A stretch of DNA of 64,000 bases from Numida meleagris (lineage: Eukaryota > Chordata > Aves > Galliformes > Numididae), in the NCBI RefSeq assembly GCF_002078875.1, contig NC_034438.1, forward strand, positions 19,079,755-19,143,754, written 5' to 3'. The position numbers were made by a program, and so were the translations under genes. The notes under the pieces were generated by a model, which saw nothing but the letters and a program-made list of their open reading frames with translations, made no database searches and was not told the origin of the DNA. Below are positions 1-11,300 of the stretch, piece after piece (the first letter of the stretch is position 1; each line of letters starts with the position of its first letter).

Positions 1-191
1 AACAACACAAATAATATAAATAAATTTAAAGGTGGCAGCCACATGGCCCAAAACTCCTTATTTACCTGCCACTGCACTAAAAGGTTTGACCTTTTATTTC
101 ACCATTACTTTCTCGGAAGAAATTTATCTTTTTATGCTTTGAAATGAGTTGGACTAATAGAGCCACAGAAAGGATAAACAAATAATGTATA
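1..191. other. AT-rich flank, nothing recognised
   Basis: Non-repetitive AT-rich sequence up to the edge of the mariner element. I see no coding, RNA or repeat signal. Confidence 0.5.
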
Positions 192-750
192 CATTGATTG
201 CTCCAAAAGAAATGCCTCTTATTTATTTCCACAGAAACTACAATAGTTATGAAGAGCACAATAACACTGTTTGATAGAGCAAATTCTCAGCCATGTAACA
301 CTATATTTCAACACAGTCACCACTGTTAGCTGTGCATTTTCCCCAGTGATGAACAAGAGCCTGCATGCCACACTTGTAAAAATCTGCACCAGTGAAGGTG
401 ACCCACTGCCACTGTCGCCACTGCTGAAACGCACCACCCATTGCCTCACTGTGCTCACATCCACTGCTTGGGCTCCATCAATGTTCAGCAAGCATTGATG
501 AATGTCAGTAGGTGCCATTTTTCCCTCATGGAGGAATTCATTGACACAACTTTGCTTCATACACACTTCCATGTCAGATACCATTTTGTCAGACTGCTCC
601 TCTGCTGCCATCTGTTGCATGGTAACAGAAGGTAATGGAATATTACTAGGAAGGTTCAGCCTCTGCTGCAATACCACCACCATGTGCCTCTGATGTCCTG
701 GTCCAACATCATAAAATAGGAGGCATTATTTTCAGAGCAGCCCACACAAT
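192..750 (-). mobile_element. Internally deleted mariner (Tc1/mariner) DNA transposon
   Basis: Both ends carry related inverted terminal sequence. The left end reads CTCCAAAAGAAATGCCTC near 201-218. The reverse complement of the right end reads CTCTGAAAATAATGCCTCC near 719-737. TA dinucleotides at 190-191 and 750-751 fit the mariner TA target site, though the outermost bases are uncertain. Between the ends are the N-terminal and C-terminal pieces of a mariner transposase with the middle missing. A full-length mariner is about 1.3 kb, so this roughly 0.55 kb copy is a non-autonomous deletion derivative. It resembles the avian mariner family often called Galluhop; the subfamily name is inference. 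Confidence 0.85.
301..683 (-). pseudogene. Mariner transposase remnant, central catalytic region deleted
   Basis: The open frame runs from an upstream ATG, but the transposase-like part begins at the Met near 572 (MEVCMKQ). It continues through a helix-turn-helix DNA-binding region that includes STVRQWVVRFSSGDS. Around 405-411 the homology jumps to the extreme C-terminus in another frame (FTGADFYKCGMQALVHHW, with a stop at 301-303). The catalytic DD34D region that should lie between these parts is absent. The protein could at most bind DNA and cannot catalyse transposition. The deletion, frame change and short length mark it as dead. Recognition of the two terminal blocks is strong; the exact junction is approximate. 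Confidence 0.85.
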
Positions 751-751
751 A

Positions 752-1369
752 GAGCTGAGTTAAAGCTTAATACAGAAGTAATTTCTGGAAGTGATGAAGA
801 ACTGTGAAGAAAGTGGACAAAAAAGGCTAAACTTTCTAACTTTTTTTTTTTTGTCAAGGAAATACTAGATCTCCAGTTATCAATAATAGCTTCCAGTAAT
901 AAATGATACATGTGGTATACAGGTATGTATGTTTTGAGGAGAGAGGGAGAGAGAGAAAAAGGAAAATCTTTGTCTAGTCAGTTCTTACGTTAAATGATTG
1001 TTATGCCACAGAGTTGTAATTTGATAATTTTTATTACTTTCACTTTCTGGTCAACCCATGCACACCTATATACAAATGCGCACATACTCACATGTATGGA
1101 TATACAAACACACACGTCCTTGGAATAAAGTTCCCAGGTCTCCACAGTCTGAAACTCTCCACAGAGGTTTCACAACTCTGATGCAAAAATCAATTGCTGT
1201 TTTTACCATCAAAGCTTTGCTCCTGGCAGCCTGCATTATGTAGCCTAATGCTGTGTCTTTTGAAAAAGAATAAATAGATCTGTGTGATACATGTCCCCAC
1301 TGATTATATAAGCTCATTCATTTGACGATAGATAAATCTGAGGTGCTCAAAGGGGTTTTTTTTGGTGAG
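752..1369. other. Spacer with simple repeats, no gene
   Basis: Contains a poly-T run (841-851), a GA-rich tract (about 938-962) and a CA/TA-rich tract (about 1050-1112). No coding or RNA signal is seen. Confidence 0.5.
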
Positions 1370-2055
1370 GGAATCATAGAATCATAGAATCATAGAATTA
1401 GCTAGGTTGGAAAAGACCTACAAGATCATCCAGTCCAACCATCCACCTACCACCAATAACCCCACTAAACCATGTCTCTCAACGCTATATCTAAATGTTT
1501 CTTGAACACCTCCAGGGATGGTGACTCAACCACCTCCCTGGGCAGCCCATTCCAGCGCCTGACCACTCTTTCAGAAAAGTAGTACTTCCTAATGTTCAGC
1601 CTAAATCTCCCCTGGTGCGACTTGAGGCCATTCCCCCTCATCCTGTCACCAGTTACAAGAGAGAAGAGGCTGACCCCCAGCTCACTACAACCTCCCTTCA
1701 CGTAGTTATAGAGAGCGATGAGGTCTCTCCTGAGCCTCCTCTTCTCCAGACTGAACAATCCCAGCTCCCTCAGCTGCTCCTCATAAGGCCTGTGCTCCAG
1801 ACCCCTCACCAGCTTCGTCGCCCTCCTCTGAACATGCACCAGGGCCTCAATGTCTTTCTTGCAGTGAGGGGCCCAAAACTGGACACAGTACTCGAGGTGC
1901 GGCCTCACCAGTGCTGAGAGTGCTGAGTACAGAGGGACAATGACTTCCCCTACTCCTACTGGCAGCACTATTTCTGATACAAGCCAGGATGCCATTGGCC
2001 TTCTTGGCCACCTGGGCACACTGCTGGCTCATGCTCAGCCGAGCGTCAACCAACA
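1370..2055 (-). mobile_element. CR1 LINE, 3' portion (minus strand)
   Basis: On the minus strand the element ends in tandem ATTCTATG units (plus strand AATCATAG at 1371-1397). It carries the CR1 3' UTR signature GGTTGGACTGGATGATCTTG. The C-terminal part of ORF2 ([37 protein letters not shown]) is readable with little disruption, though a small duplication near 1912-1930 shifts the frame. It is 5'-truncated near 2055, which is normal for CR1. The last 240 bases resemble the copy at 44388-44628 closely, so both belong to one fairly young subfamily. Confidence 0.95.
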
Positions 2056-3315
2056 AAAAAGCATGTATTAGATCTCTGAATGTAAAAGTTGTTGTATCTG
2101 CAGCATTGCAAATGGATGGTCTTTCCATAATGTAATCTCTGTCATTATTAATTTAACAGATGTCTATTGCTGTTCTTTTGGTTTTTACTAATAATCCAAA
2201 AGTACAGTGCATATCAACACAAACATCTGTGGTCTCATCTGTGGATATATATAATGTCACTGGTTGATTTTCGTAAGCAATACACTCTTCTGAATTTATC
2301 ACAAATTAAACTTTCCCCTGAAATGAATGTTTCAGATGCACAGTTATTTGGAACCAGCTCATTCCTAGAACCGTGGACAAACACTGCATCGCTGCAGCAG
2401 GGTCAGTGCTTGAAGGCCTCTGCATTCGTGCTCAGAGCTCTTTTGTGGAGGCCAATAAAGTAATGAAACATCAGTCTTTGTAATCTTCCTCTTCAATGCC
2501 AGTTTAAACAAGAACGTCCCCTAACTTTATATGCCCTTTGTGGGCACAGTGGAGATGAGTGTATTTAGCAAGTCATTAAACGTTGCCACAAACTGTTGCA
2601 GGCATTCTCCTTTATCACAGCATGGAGGAAGGGTCAACCACAGCTGCTCCTGTTCTTTGAATTTGTCAATTAAGAGAAAATAAGCAGCTTATTTTCACAA
2701 GCAACAATTTTTACAGCCCATAACTAGGTAGATAGAACATTTCCTCAGGTGTAAGATGCTAGCACTTCGGAAAATAATTGTCCTTACAGACCTCAACTTT
2801 GTCTCAACAGAGACGCCTCATTCTAGATGCCCCTGGTTTGTACATCTGTGAAAGCCGCTCTTCAGGGCTGGATGGAGAAAAACCTTGAAGCCTTGCTTGA
2901 GCAAGGAACTGCTCTAGGAAGAATACTCAATGCTTTTATGTGCCATACTTTGTTTGGAATAGAAAATAATCAGCAATGCAATTAGAACATTTTGTTCCTT
3001 GTTTAGAACTTTGTAAAACTTTCTCTGTAAAGCACGTTAATGTTGGTGATAGAAAAAGGAGGAAATAAGGGTTTGCGAGGCGCTGTAGCAATTCCTTTCC
3101 AAAGGTGGGAGCTGGAGTAATGGGCTTAGGCCTCATTCCCTCGCCTGTACCAACAGCTGGTGAGACTGGTGCTGGCACTGCACTTCAGCCCTTCTGCAGC
3201 ACGTTTACACTTCTGATAGTTAACATCATGGAGGTAACCTTGACCCTGCCCTGCAGCAGCAATGCACCTATCAGTCACATGAGAGGACCGAACCAGGCTG
3301 GGGGAGGAAAGGAAG
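2056..3315. other. Spacer, nothing recognised
   Basis: Mixed-composition sequence between two CR1 copies. Short open frames show no family resemblance. Confidence 0.45.
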
Positions 3316-3960
3316 AATCATAGAATCATAGAATTGCTCAGGTTGGAAAGGACCTTCAAGATCACCAAGTCCAGCTGCAACCTAACCATACTGCTCTAAC
3401 AACCCACCACTAAATCATGTCCCCGAGCACCACATCCAAACAGTTTTTAAACACATTCAGAGATGCTGACTCACCCACCTCCCTGGGGAGCCTGTTCCAG
3501 TGCTTAACAACCCTTTCTGTAAAGAAGTTTTTCCTGATATCCAACCTAAACCTCTCCTTGTGCAACTTGAGGCCATTTCCCCTTGTCCCGTCACCTGTCA
3601 CTAATGAGAAGAGACCAGCCCCACACTCACTGCAATCTCCTTTCAGGTATTTGAAGAGAGCAATGAGGTCTCCCCTCAGCCTCCTCTTCCCCAGACTAAA
3701 CAGCCCCAGTTCCTTTAGTCACTCCTCATAGGGCATATTCTCCAAGCCCTTCCCCAGCCTTGTTGCCCTTCTTTGGACCTGCTCCAGCACCTCCATGTCC
3801 TTTCGGTACTGAGGTGCCCAAAACTGAACACAGTACTCAAGGTGGGGCCTCACCAGTGCTGAGTACAGGGGCAGGATGACTTCCCTAGTCCTGCTCACCA
3901 CACCGTTCCTGATACAAGCCAGGATGCCATTGGCCTTCTTGGCCACCTGGGCACACTGCA
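3316..3960 (-). mobile_element. CR1 LINE, 3' portion (minus strand), near-identical partner at 36.4 kb
   Basis: AATCATAG units at the low-coordinate edge mark the 3' end. Reading from about 3959 downwards gives the C-terminal ORF2 segment ([50 protein letters not shown]). An in-frame TGA follows MPYEE. By eye this copy differs from 36411-37056 at only four substitutions and one single-base indel, and both share the TGA. The 5' truncation point coincides with the arm of a small perfect inverted repeat. Confidence 0.95.
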
Positions 3961-4018
3961 GCTGTGGAATGTATCCACAGCTCCAAACAGAGGTTGGATG
4001 GAGCTGCTGACAGCTCCA
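3960..4018. repeat. Two adjacent perfect short inverted repeats at a CR1 edge
   Basis: AGCTGTGGA (3960-3968) pairs with TCCACAGCT (3974-3982) across a 5-nt loop. TGGAGCTG (3999-4006) pairs with CAGCTCCA (4011-4018) across a 4-nt loop. The first arm starts at the CR1 truncation point. No function can be assigned. Confidence 0.6.
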
Positions 4019-7000
4019 GTAGGATTTATTTCATTTGAAGGAGAGCAGGTCTTCTTTATGCCATCAGGAAAACACAAGATCTTACTGGCTAAACTGGTAA
4101 CCTGCACTTTTCAAGAGCTTTGTGTTCTTGACTTGGCTGCTTCTGTGGTTGTCTGAGGCTGTGCAGAAACTCATGTACCAAATACCTCCTTAGAAATTCA
4201 GTTCTCTTGTTCTCTGAATGCCATCTATACCTAAGAGATGTTCATCATGTCTAGGATCATATTCAGAATGACATGTAAAACATGTCATTAGAGGCTCAGA
4301 TTCACTGCAGCATTGCCATATATCCAAAATCAGTGTAAAGAAAACATGTACACAGGAGACCATAGATGTACATTTCAAGATCACTTGTTAATCTTTCATT
4401 AAAGCATTACCAGAGGTATCATATGCAAGACTGCTGCTTTCATTACAGAGATCTACAAAGCAGAAATGCAAACATGGCCTGCAATTGGATTTAAGATGGC
4501 AATGATTTCCTGTAATGGTTGAAACAGGTTGTAGTGAAGTAACATAAAGATTTTTATACAATGTAATATTGTAACATCTTCTGGTAAGCCACTCCTGCCG
4601 TGATTAGAAATTCCTCTAAAATTTCTGGAATCACCATTTTTGTTTCTTATGCAATAGGAAAACTAGATCTTTATGTAGAAGATACTTTGGTACTGTTGTG
4701 GGGAATTGAAAGGGGGCTTATGCCATTGAAAGAAGCAATAATGACATAGACATTTCAGGCATGAAACACAGCCAGTTCATTTGTGATGCTTCATTTTGGG
4801 CTCCAAGCATTAATCTAATGTCCTTCCATTCTTAGGTACAAACCTTTGTGAGAAGAGGATTTTAGTAACACATCCTCAGCATGATGCAGATCTCATCAAC
4901 TTGATAACATGAGAACTGGCTGATTGTCTGGTAAGAAGAGTTCTTTCACACTTAAAAAACTTCAATATGCTAGCATAAACCACATTTATTTTCTAAACAT
5001 TTTGGCTGTCTGGTGCTAGGGAATGCCCTAGAAGACACGCTACATATCTCAAGAGACTTTACATAAGGTTTGGGTTTTTTTATAGAAGTCTATTTTAGTA
5101 AAGCACATTTCTCATGATGATGTTTACAGATGTACTCCTCTTCCTCAACCTCATGCCAACTAATCTCTATTTGCTTTTGATTAGGACACTTCAGGTTGCA
5201 TGTTCAGAATCAGAGGCCACTTCTGACATAACAAGGGCCGCGCAGCTGATTAGAGTACTTGCTGCTCTACAACCACCCTCTGCCAATATCTGTCTGCTAC
5301 ATAACAGACTGGAGTGCCTTGGAGCAGCTGGGATCTGCCAGAGTGGAACCACCACAGAGGCCTCGTGGGTGGTCAGGAGAAGATAGCTTGAAACAAGGAA
5401 CTGCAAACTATTCAGCAGATCAAGCTCAGACTGCATTTCGATATCCATCCAGGGGAAATGAAATGTTGTATGGATAGGGGCACACACACACTGTGGAGAT
5501 CATTTCTAAATCGTGTTAAAACTTCTCAGTAAATGCAAACACTCTAATCTGCAGTCTGTTGTTCTGTCACTACAGGCTGAGTAGACTTTAAAAGTGCAGC
5601 TAACACACTATATACTTCAGCTTCTCCTAAATGCAATTACAGTGCTTATTGTGAAAACCATCCCCAGTCCCCTAAATATTTTTGCCATTCACATGGCATG
5701 AGCCATCTTTGCTGTCAGGTATGCATACTATTGATCTCACTGCCCACAGCAGGAAAGGTTGAAAGGCTCAGGTAACATCATTTGCTGCTGACTGCTCCTG
5801 TAAAGGTTCAGCAAGACCTTCAATAGCATAAATATTATCTGTGAACTCATATCAAATTCAGTCATCAGTTCCAGGCTAAATAAATGGAGAACATGCTTTA
5901 GTGCTAGTGTAAACAGGGATTTCCAGTGGTCAGATCCATTTCCTTGAGGGTCCCATAGCATTTAAACTGGTTACACGCACTTGCTAAAATTAAACATTTT
6001 AATCACCACCATTGCTTCTGTTATTCAGTTAATGAGTTTTCAGGGGTCAGATAGGAATAATTCTGTGTAATGGATTTCCACAGTGTAAAAGGCTTAGGGA
6101 TCTGCTAAGACATAGGGTCCACGGCGCTAGCCAGCTTTCCTCTCTATACTCAGAAAACTATATAGAGCAAGAGGCAAATCCTGTTGCCAGCTGCCTGTTT
6201 CCTCAGATATTAAACACTGCCTACTTGCTGCTGCTGCTTCAGCCCTTATCACCTGGGAATACACTCAATAAAACATGATTTTTAACAGTCTGATAAATTA
6301 AACTGCTTCATGATTTACTCATACTGAGATGGCATGCAAGTGAATTCAAACTTCAGCCTGGGATATTAAAAACATTATAGACTATGCTTTTATTTTACAT
6401 TAGTATTATTTTTGTCATAGTCCAGATATCCTGTTGTCTTAAAAATAATAGTATTTACAATCTCAGAGTTAAGTGGTTTGCCTAAAAAAAAAGTTCAGAA
6501 TAATGTCAACCCACATGAGATGAGATGCTGTGGAAAGACTATCTCAGTTCAAGCCAGGAGACATGCAGGCTCCCTTCTTAACCAGAAGTGGAATCTCTTC
6601 TTCTGCACTTCTTGGAGACACAGAAAGCAGAGCCAGCTCTCCTATCTGCACACAAAATATCGAGTTCGTAACAGGAATTGTATCTCCTCGTGACAAGAGA
6701 TAACAGATGCAGCACTATTATAATGCTTTGTTACTTCAGCCATCAATTTCAGATTGCAAGGCCATTTCTCACTACCCAGTGGAAAATGCTGTGTTTACTT
6801 CCACCCCCTCTCTGCACTAAAAGCACAGAGAGTGACAGCTAAAGCTTTCTAAATTCTTTTTTTCTGAGGCTAAAGGGGGGTGGAGAGGAAAAGTGGATTC
6901 CCCTCCATAAGAAAAGCTCTGAACTAGCTTTGAATTTTAATTTTAATTGCAGTGGTATCATTCAAAACAATTCAGTGGGAAAAAAACATATTGTTTTTTC

Positions 7001-7599
7001 TAAATACCACAACTCCTGTACCAAGAAATTGGCTGTTACATGAGATAGAGAGTTTCTAAGTGGCTACCAATGGCATCAAACAACATGATGTATGCTTAGA
7101 GGATTGTTCCAATTACTCCTTCATTCACCTATAGACACATAGGGTTGCATAATGGCAGCTCTATCTAGAGGTAAGAGACTAATTCATTGCTGGCAGTGAT
7201 TGTCAGAAACAGGTATCCTAAAGCAGTATCTTTATTCCTGGTCACTTCAGACAGAAGGAAATGCAGTTTAACTAGTAATTTAAACAGCGTTAAGGGCTTG
7301 GTGCTTGCAAACGTGTATTGAAAACTCATGAAAATCGTTAACAGTTAACAGTGTTGATAGACTATCCCAGAAAATGGCTATAAATTAAGCACAGCTTTCA
7401 CAGATAAAATATACCTCAAATGAGCCTGTGAGAGACACTACATGGAGTAGTGCATTTTATGTATCAATAGCCTTTTTTTTTTTTCCTCTTAAGCCCCCAC
7501 ATGTCCATCCATTTCTGTGGGGAAGATGAAACAAACGAACTCTACATAAGCTGTTTAAATGAATTTGAAAGATGCTATGCTGAACAGTTGGAGCCATCA
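4019..7599. other. AT-rich spacer, nothing recognised
   Basis: Contains a poly-T run near 7472-7485 and no recognisable transposon or gene. A 90-codon open frame around 5114-5386 lies in a slightly GC-richer patch but shows no domain or motif I recognise. Confidence 0.45.
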
Positions 7600-8330
7600 T
7601 GAGTAGCAGGTCATTCCTCTAAATAAGGTTGATGTGTGTCTCGTGGTCAACCTGTTGTCCAGCAGGACACCCAAGTACTTCTCCACAGAGCTGCTTTTCA
7701 GCAGGTCAGCCCCTAACCTGTACTGGTGCAAGAGGACCCTGCGCTCTCCTTTGCTGAGCTGCATAAGGTTCTTCTCTGCACAACTCTCCAGCTTGTGCAA
7801 GTCTCTCTGAAGGCAGCACAGCTTTCTGGTGTACAAGCTGTTCATCCCAGCTTTGCAACATGGGCAAACCTGCTGAGGGTTTGCTCTGTCCCTTCGTCCA
7901 GGACACTGATGAACAAGTTGAACAAGACCAGACCCTCAACTGAGCTCTGGGGATATCACCAGCTACAGAGCTCCAACTAGACTCTGTGCCACTGATTAAA
8001 AGTTTCTGAGCTCTGCCAATCAGAGCAGATTCTCAATCCAGGTCACTGTCCACTTATCTAATCCTTTTTTCCTGAGCTTGCCTATGAAGATACCATGGGA
8101 GACACTGTTGAAAGCCTTGCTGAAGTTAAGGTAGACATCTACTGCTCTCCCTTTGTCTACCCAGACAGTCATTCCATCATAGAAGGATATCAGATTGATT
8201 AAACATAATTTCCCCTTGGTGAATATATGCTGATTGTTCCTGATTATCTTGACATCCAGGATGAGTTGTTCCATTAGCTTTCAAGGGATGAAGGTGAGGC
8301 TGACTGGCCAGATCCCAACCAGCCCTTCTA
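7600..8330 (-). mobile_element. CR1 LINE, ORF2 reverse-transcriptase fragment (minus strand), no 3' end
   Basis: On the minus strand from about 8330 downwards the sequence encodes the start of the CR1 reverse transcriptase, including GRAVDVYLNFSKAFNSVSHG. It continues through the region after the polymerase motifs (LCCLQRDLHKLESCAEKNLM, EKYLGVLLDNRL). Frameshifts and stops break it into short frames. The copy stops near 7600 without the 3' UTR or the ATTCTATG tail, so it has lost its 3' half by deletion or rearrangement. Confidence 0.88.
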
Positions 8331-11300
8331 TGTTAAGTATTTACTAACGTTTAATGAATCAAAATCCAACTTAGCAAATAGCTGTGCTAACTAAGGGTAC
8401 AAACAGTCCTTCAGCTCTTTTGTACCATCCACCTAAGCATAACCTCCCTATGACTTTGCCAGTGGAAGAGATGAGTTATGGGGCATTAGTACAGTCCAGA
8501 CCAATTAAGATAATTCAAACTACCTTCATCAGGTATATAATTTTCCTCAGCTGGCTTTGCATGAAGTGATATAAGAATCACGCATATAATATCTTCTTTC
8601 AGAGCAGAGTTGTAGATAAGCACTGGAGGTAGGATGACAGGCAACAAACCTTGTGCGCCTTCACCTGGCTTGACTGGACTCAAGTGAGGGCATCTGTAGC
8701 CTCCTACAAAGCTCCCAGGCTAAAGAAAAGGACCTCAGTTTGTGTAATACAGAAGGTGCACAGGGACCGTTAATTTTATTAGTGCTTTCTGGGATACCAC
8801 ACCACAGAAATCAGCAATAACAGATCTGTACCTCATCTCATCCTCTGCCTCATTTCAAGTAAGTTCCAGGGATGGCAGCTGTAAAAAGCAGCTGAGCATT
8901 TCTGAGCATTTTTTTTTTTTAAGATGTCCTGAGAAGTGGCATTAGATTCCTTATAAGAGAGTAATCCTAAATACATATTGTACGTGTTTTGACACTAGGA
9001 AGGAATGGATCACTGCTCTTTTATAAACAAATTCCAACAGAACAGACCTCACTTTGTGCAAGCACTACACCCTCCTTCTGTCTTTTTATTGTTTACTCCC
9101 ACTCCTTGGAGACGACTTCTTTTCTTTTAACAGCATATCAGTTTATATGCAAAAAGATTTTTATTAGGCTTTTAAATAGACTTACACAGATGTATGGTCT
9201 GGAAGGATATTTGCTTCCAGAGATGATTGTTACGATGAACTATGAACAGTGTTTCACCTTCACACAAGGTGAAGGGAGGGGGCCAGGGAGGGGAATAAAA
9301 TCAGGGGCTTAAAAAATGAGTAGATAACATGGTATTAAAAAAAAAAAAGAGAAGAAAAAAAAAATCCAGACCCAACTACAACATCAGCAGGGAGTCATCC
9401 TAACCACTGGTCAAGTACTGTGTTTCATACGTAAAATATGAGGCCTGATGTACCGGTGAATTTCTGTTCTTGATTAATGCTGTATCTAGAGAATAATAAA
9501 AAAAGCCTCCAGGCACAAAGAAAGAATTATCCCTATGCATCAGTTAATTAATCAGACATTCATCAATGTCAGCAACTAATTATTAGAAAGCCCAAGTGAG
9601 AAAGTGAATCTATTTCAATCACATGCACTTCCTAGATGTATACAATATCAACTATAATTAGCCTTTTTTCCAAACATTTGAGCTCTCACAGACTTCCCCA
9701 ATAAAATTGTCATGATAATTGGCATTACTAACAAAAGACAAGAACTAAGAATCCAGAAGTACTCAGAGGAGAAAGCCTAGAATGAAAGCACTCAGCTCTT
9801 AACAACTCTCCTTCACCAGAGCTATGCAGATGCCTTTTCTGGATTGCAGCATTAGACCAGTTACATGTTTTTTCAGTCTTCTTCAGGATGGAAAAAAGTC
9901 CAGATGACTGGGTTCACAGCTCATGTTTTTCTTCTCTTATGTTTTTAATTTTGTCATTGGAAAGCACAAGGCATAAATAAACAGGAGGAAGAAGAAGAAG
10001 CAGCAAACAACAAATCTTCAGTTTCAGAAATGAATGATTAAGTTTTCATTATTCTATAACCATTCTAAAAAAATAACATGCATTGAAAATGCTAGCAAAA
10101 TGTCTTCATAGAACAAGCTATTTTAAAGTTTTACTTGAAAAATGACCAGCTTTTGCTGGGTAACTCTAACTATTCAGAAATACCAGAAAGGATGCTTTCA
10201 TATTTATAATGTTGACATTTAATAAGTGTGTGGCATTTGTTAAGATTTTCCATTCATTTCCAGCACTTCTTATTTGAAGATAGCTGCTTGCTCTTAAAAT
10301 ATTTCAATTCACCTTATTTTAATGATTTTGCGTGCCTCCAAAGATCCTTTGTCAGGCATTATAATAATTCAAGTTTAAGAAGTTTAGCATATTGCAGTCA
10401 TTAAGAGACACATTTCAGCCCAAACCTGCCAGAGAAGAAAGACAGAAAGAAGCAAGTTCATAGAGAAGGAAAAGAGAAATCACAAATATCTTTCCATTTG
10501 GTTCAGTAGAACAGCAGAAAGTGAATCCAGTTTACTATGAAAAAGACTTTTCCTGTAGATATCATTTAAGAATAGGTAGCATTTTGTTTTGCCAAAGAGA
10601 CAGAATTCAGATGCTGGGCACCTGACTGTGAAAAGATCATACTGATTATTTTCTACATAAGTTGTCACCATTAAAAATGTGATCAAAGGTTACATGTTCT
10701 CTTTTTTTTCAACAGCTGTTTGTGGCAGCCATGTGATAGTTTGTCATCTTCAGTCTTTTATAAATTCAATATTCTCTATGCCAAAAAAAGCCATCCTCAG
10801 TGGCTTTAGTTTATAAGGACAAGTTTTCACATATTTCACAAACATATGAAAGGAATTAAAGCATTACGACAACATGTAATTGTGTGGTTCCTTCTCATTC
10901 TCAACTTATTTTGCATTGTTTTATACTGTTTGTCTCAAATACTGCAACCAGAGATTCCATAAATACATTATCTTTGCCATCTGGGTCAGGGGATAAGCAT
11001 AGCAGATAAATCCCATTTGACTGTCAATTTCAGAACTAAGGCAAGTTGTTTTCTAACACATTTTTCATCTGCAGCCAAAACTTGCCCTGGAACAAGCAGC
11101 TCAGTGAGAATATGACTTCAAAACAGTGTAGGACAACAAGTAACAGGAATACTCTTTAGTAAAACTACTATTTTTTTTTTTAAATCAATACAATTTCTTC
11201 TCAAAGTTACAGCCTTTTCTGATTTCATGCAGTGTTTTCTCTATTTTCTCAGCAAAGAATGGCTGAAAGACAGCTTCCTTGGGTTAAAGAGAAATGAGGC

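Noticed and set aside
5114..5386. A 90-codon frame in a slightly GC-richer patch
   Set aside because: No motif recognised on either strand; kept only as a note within the spacer.
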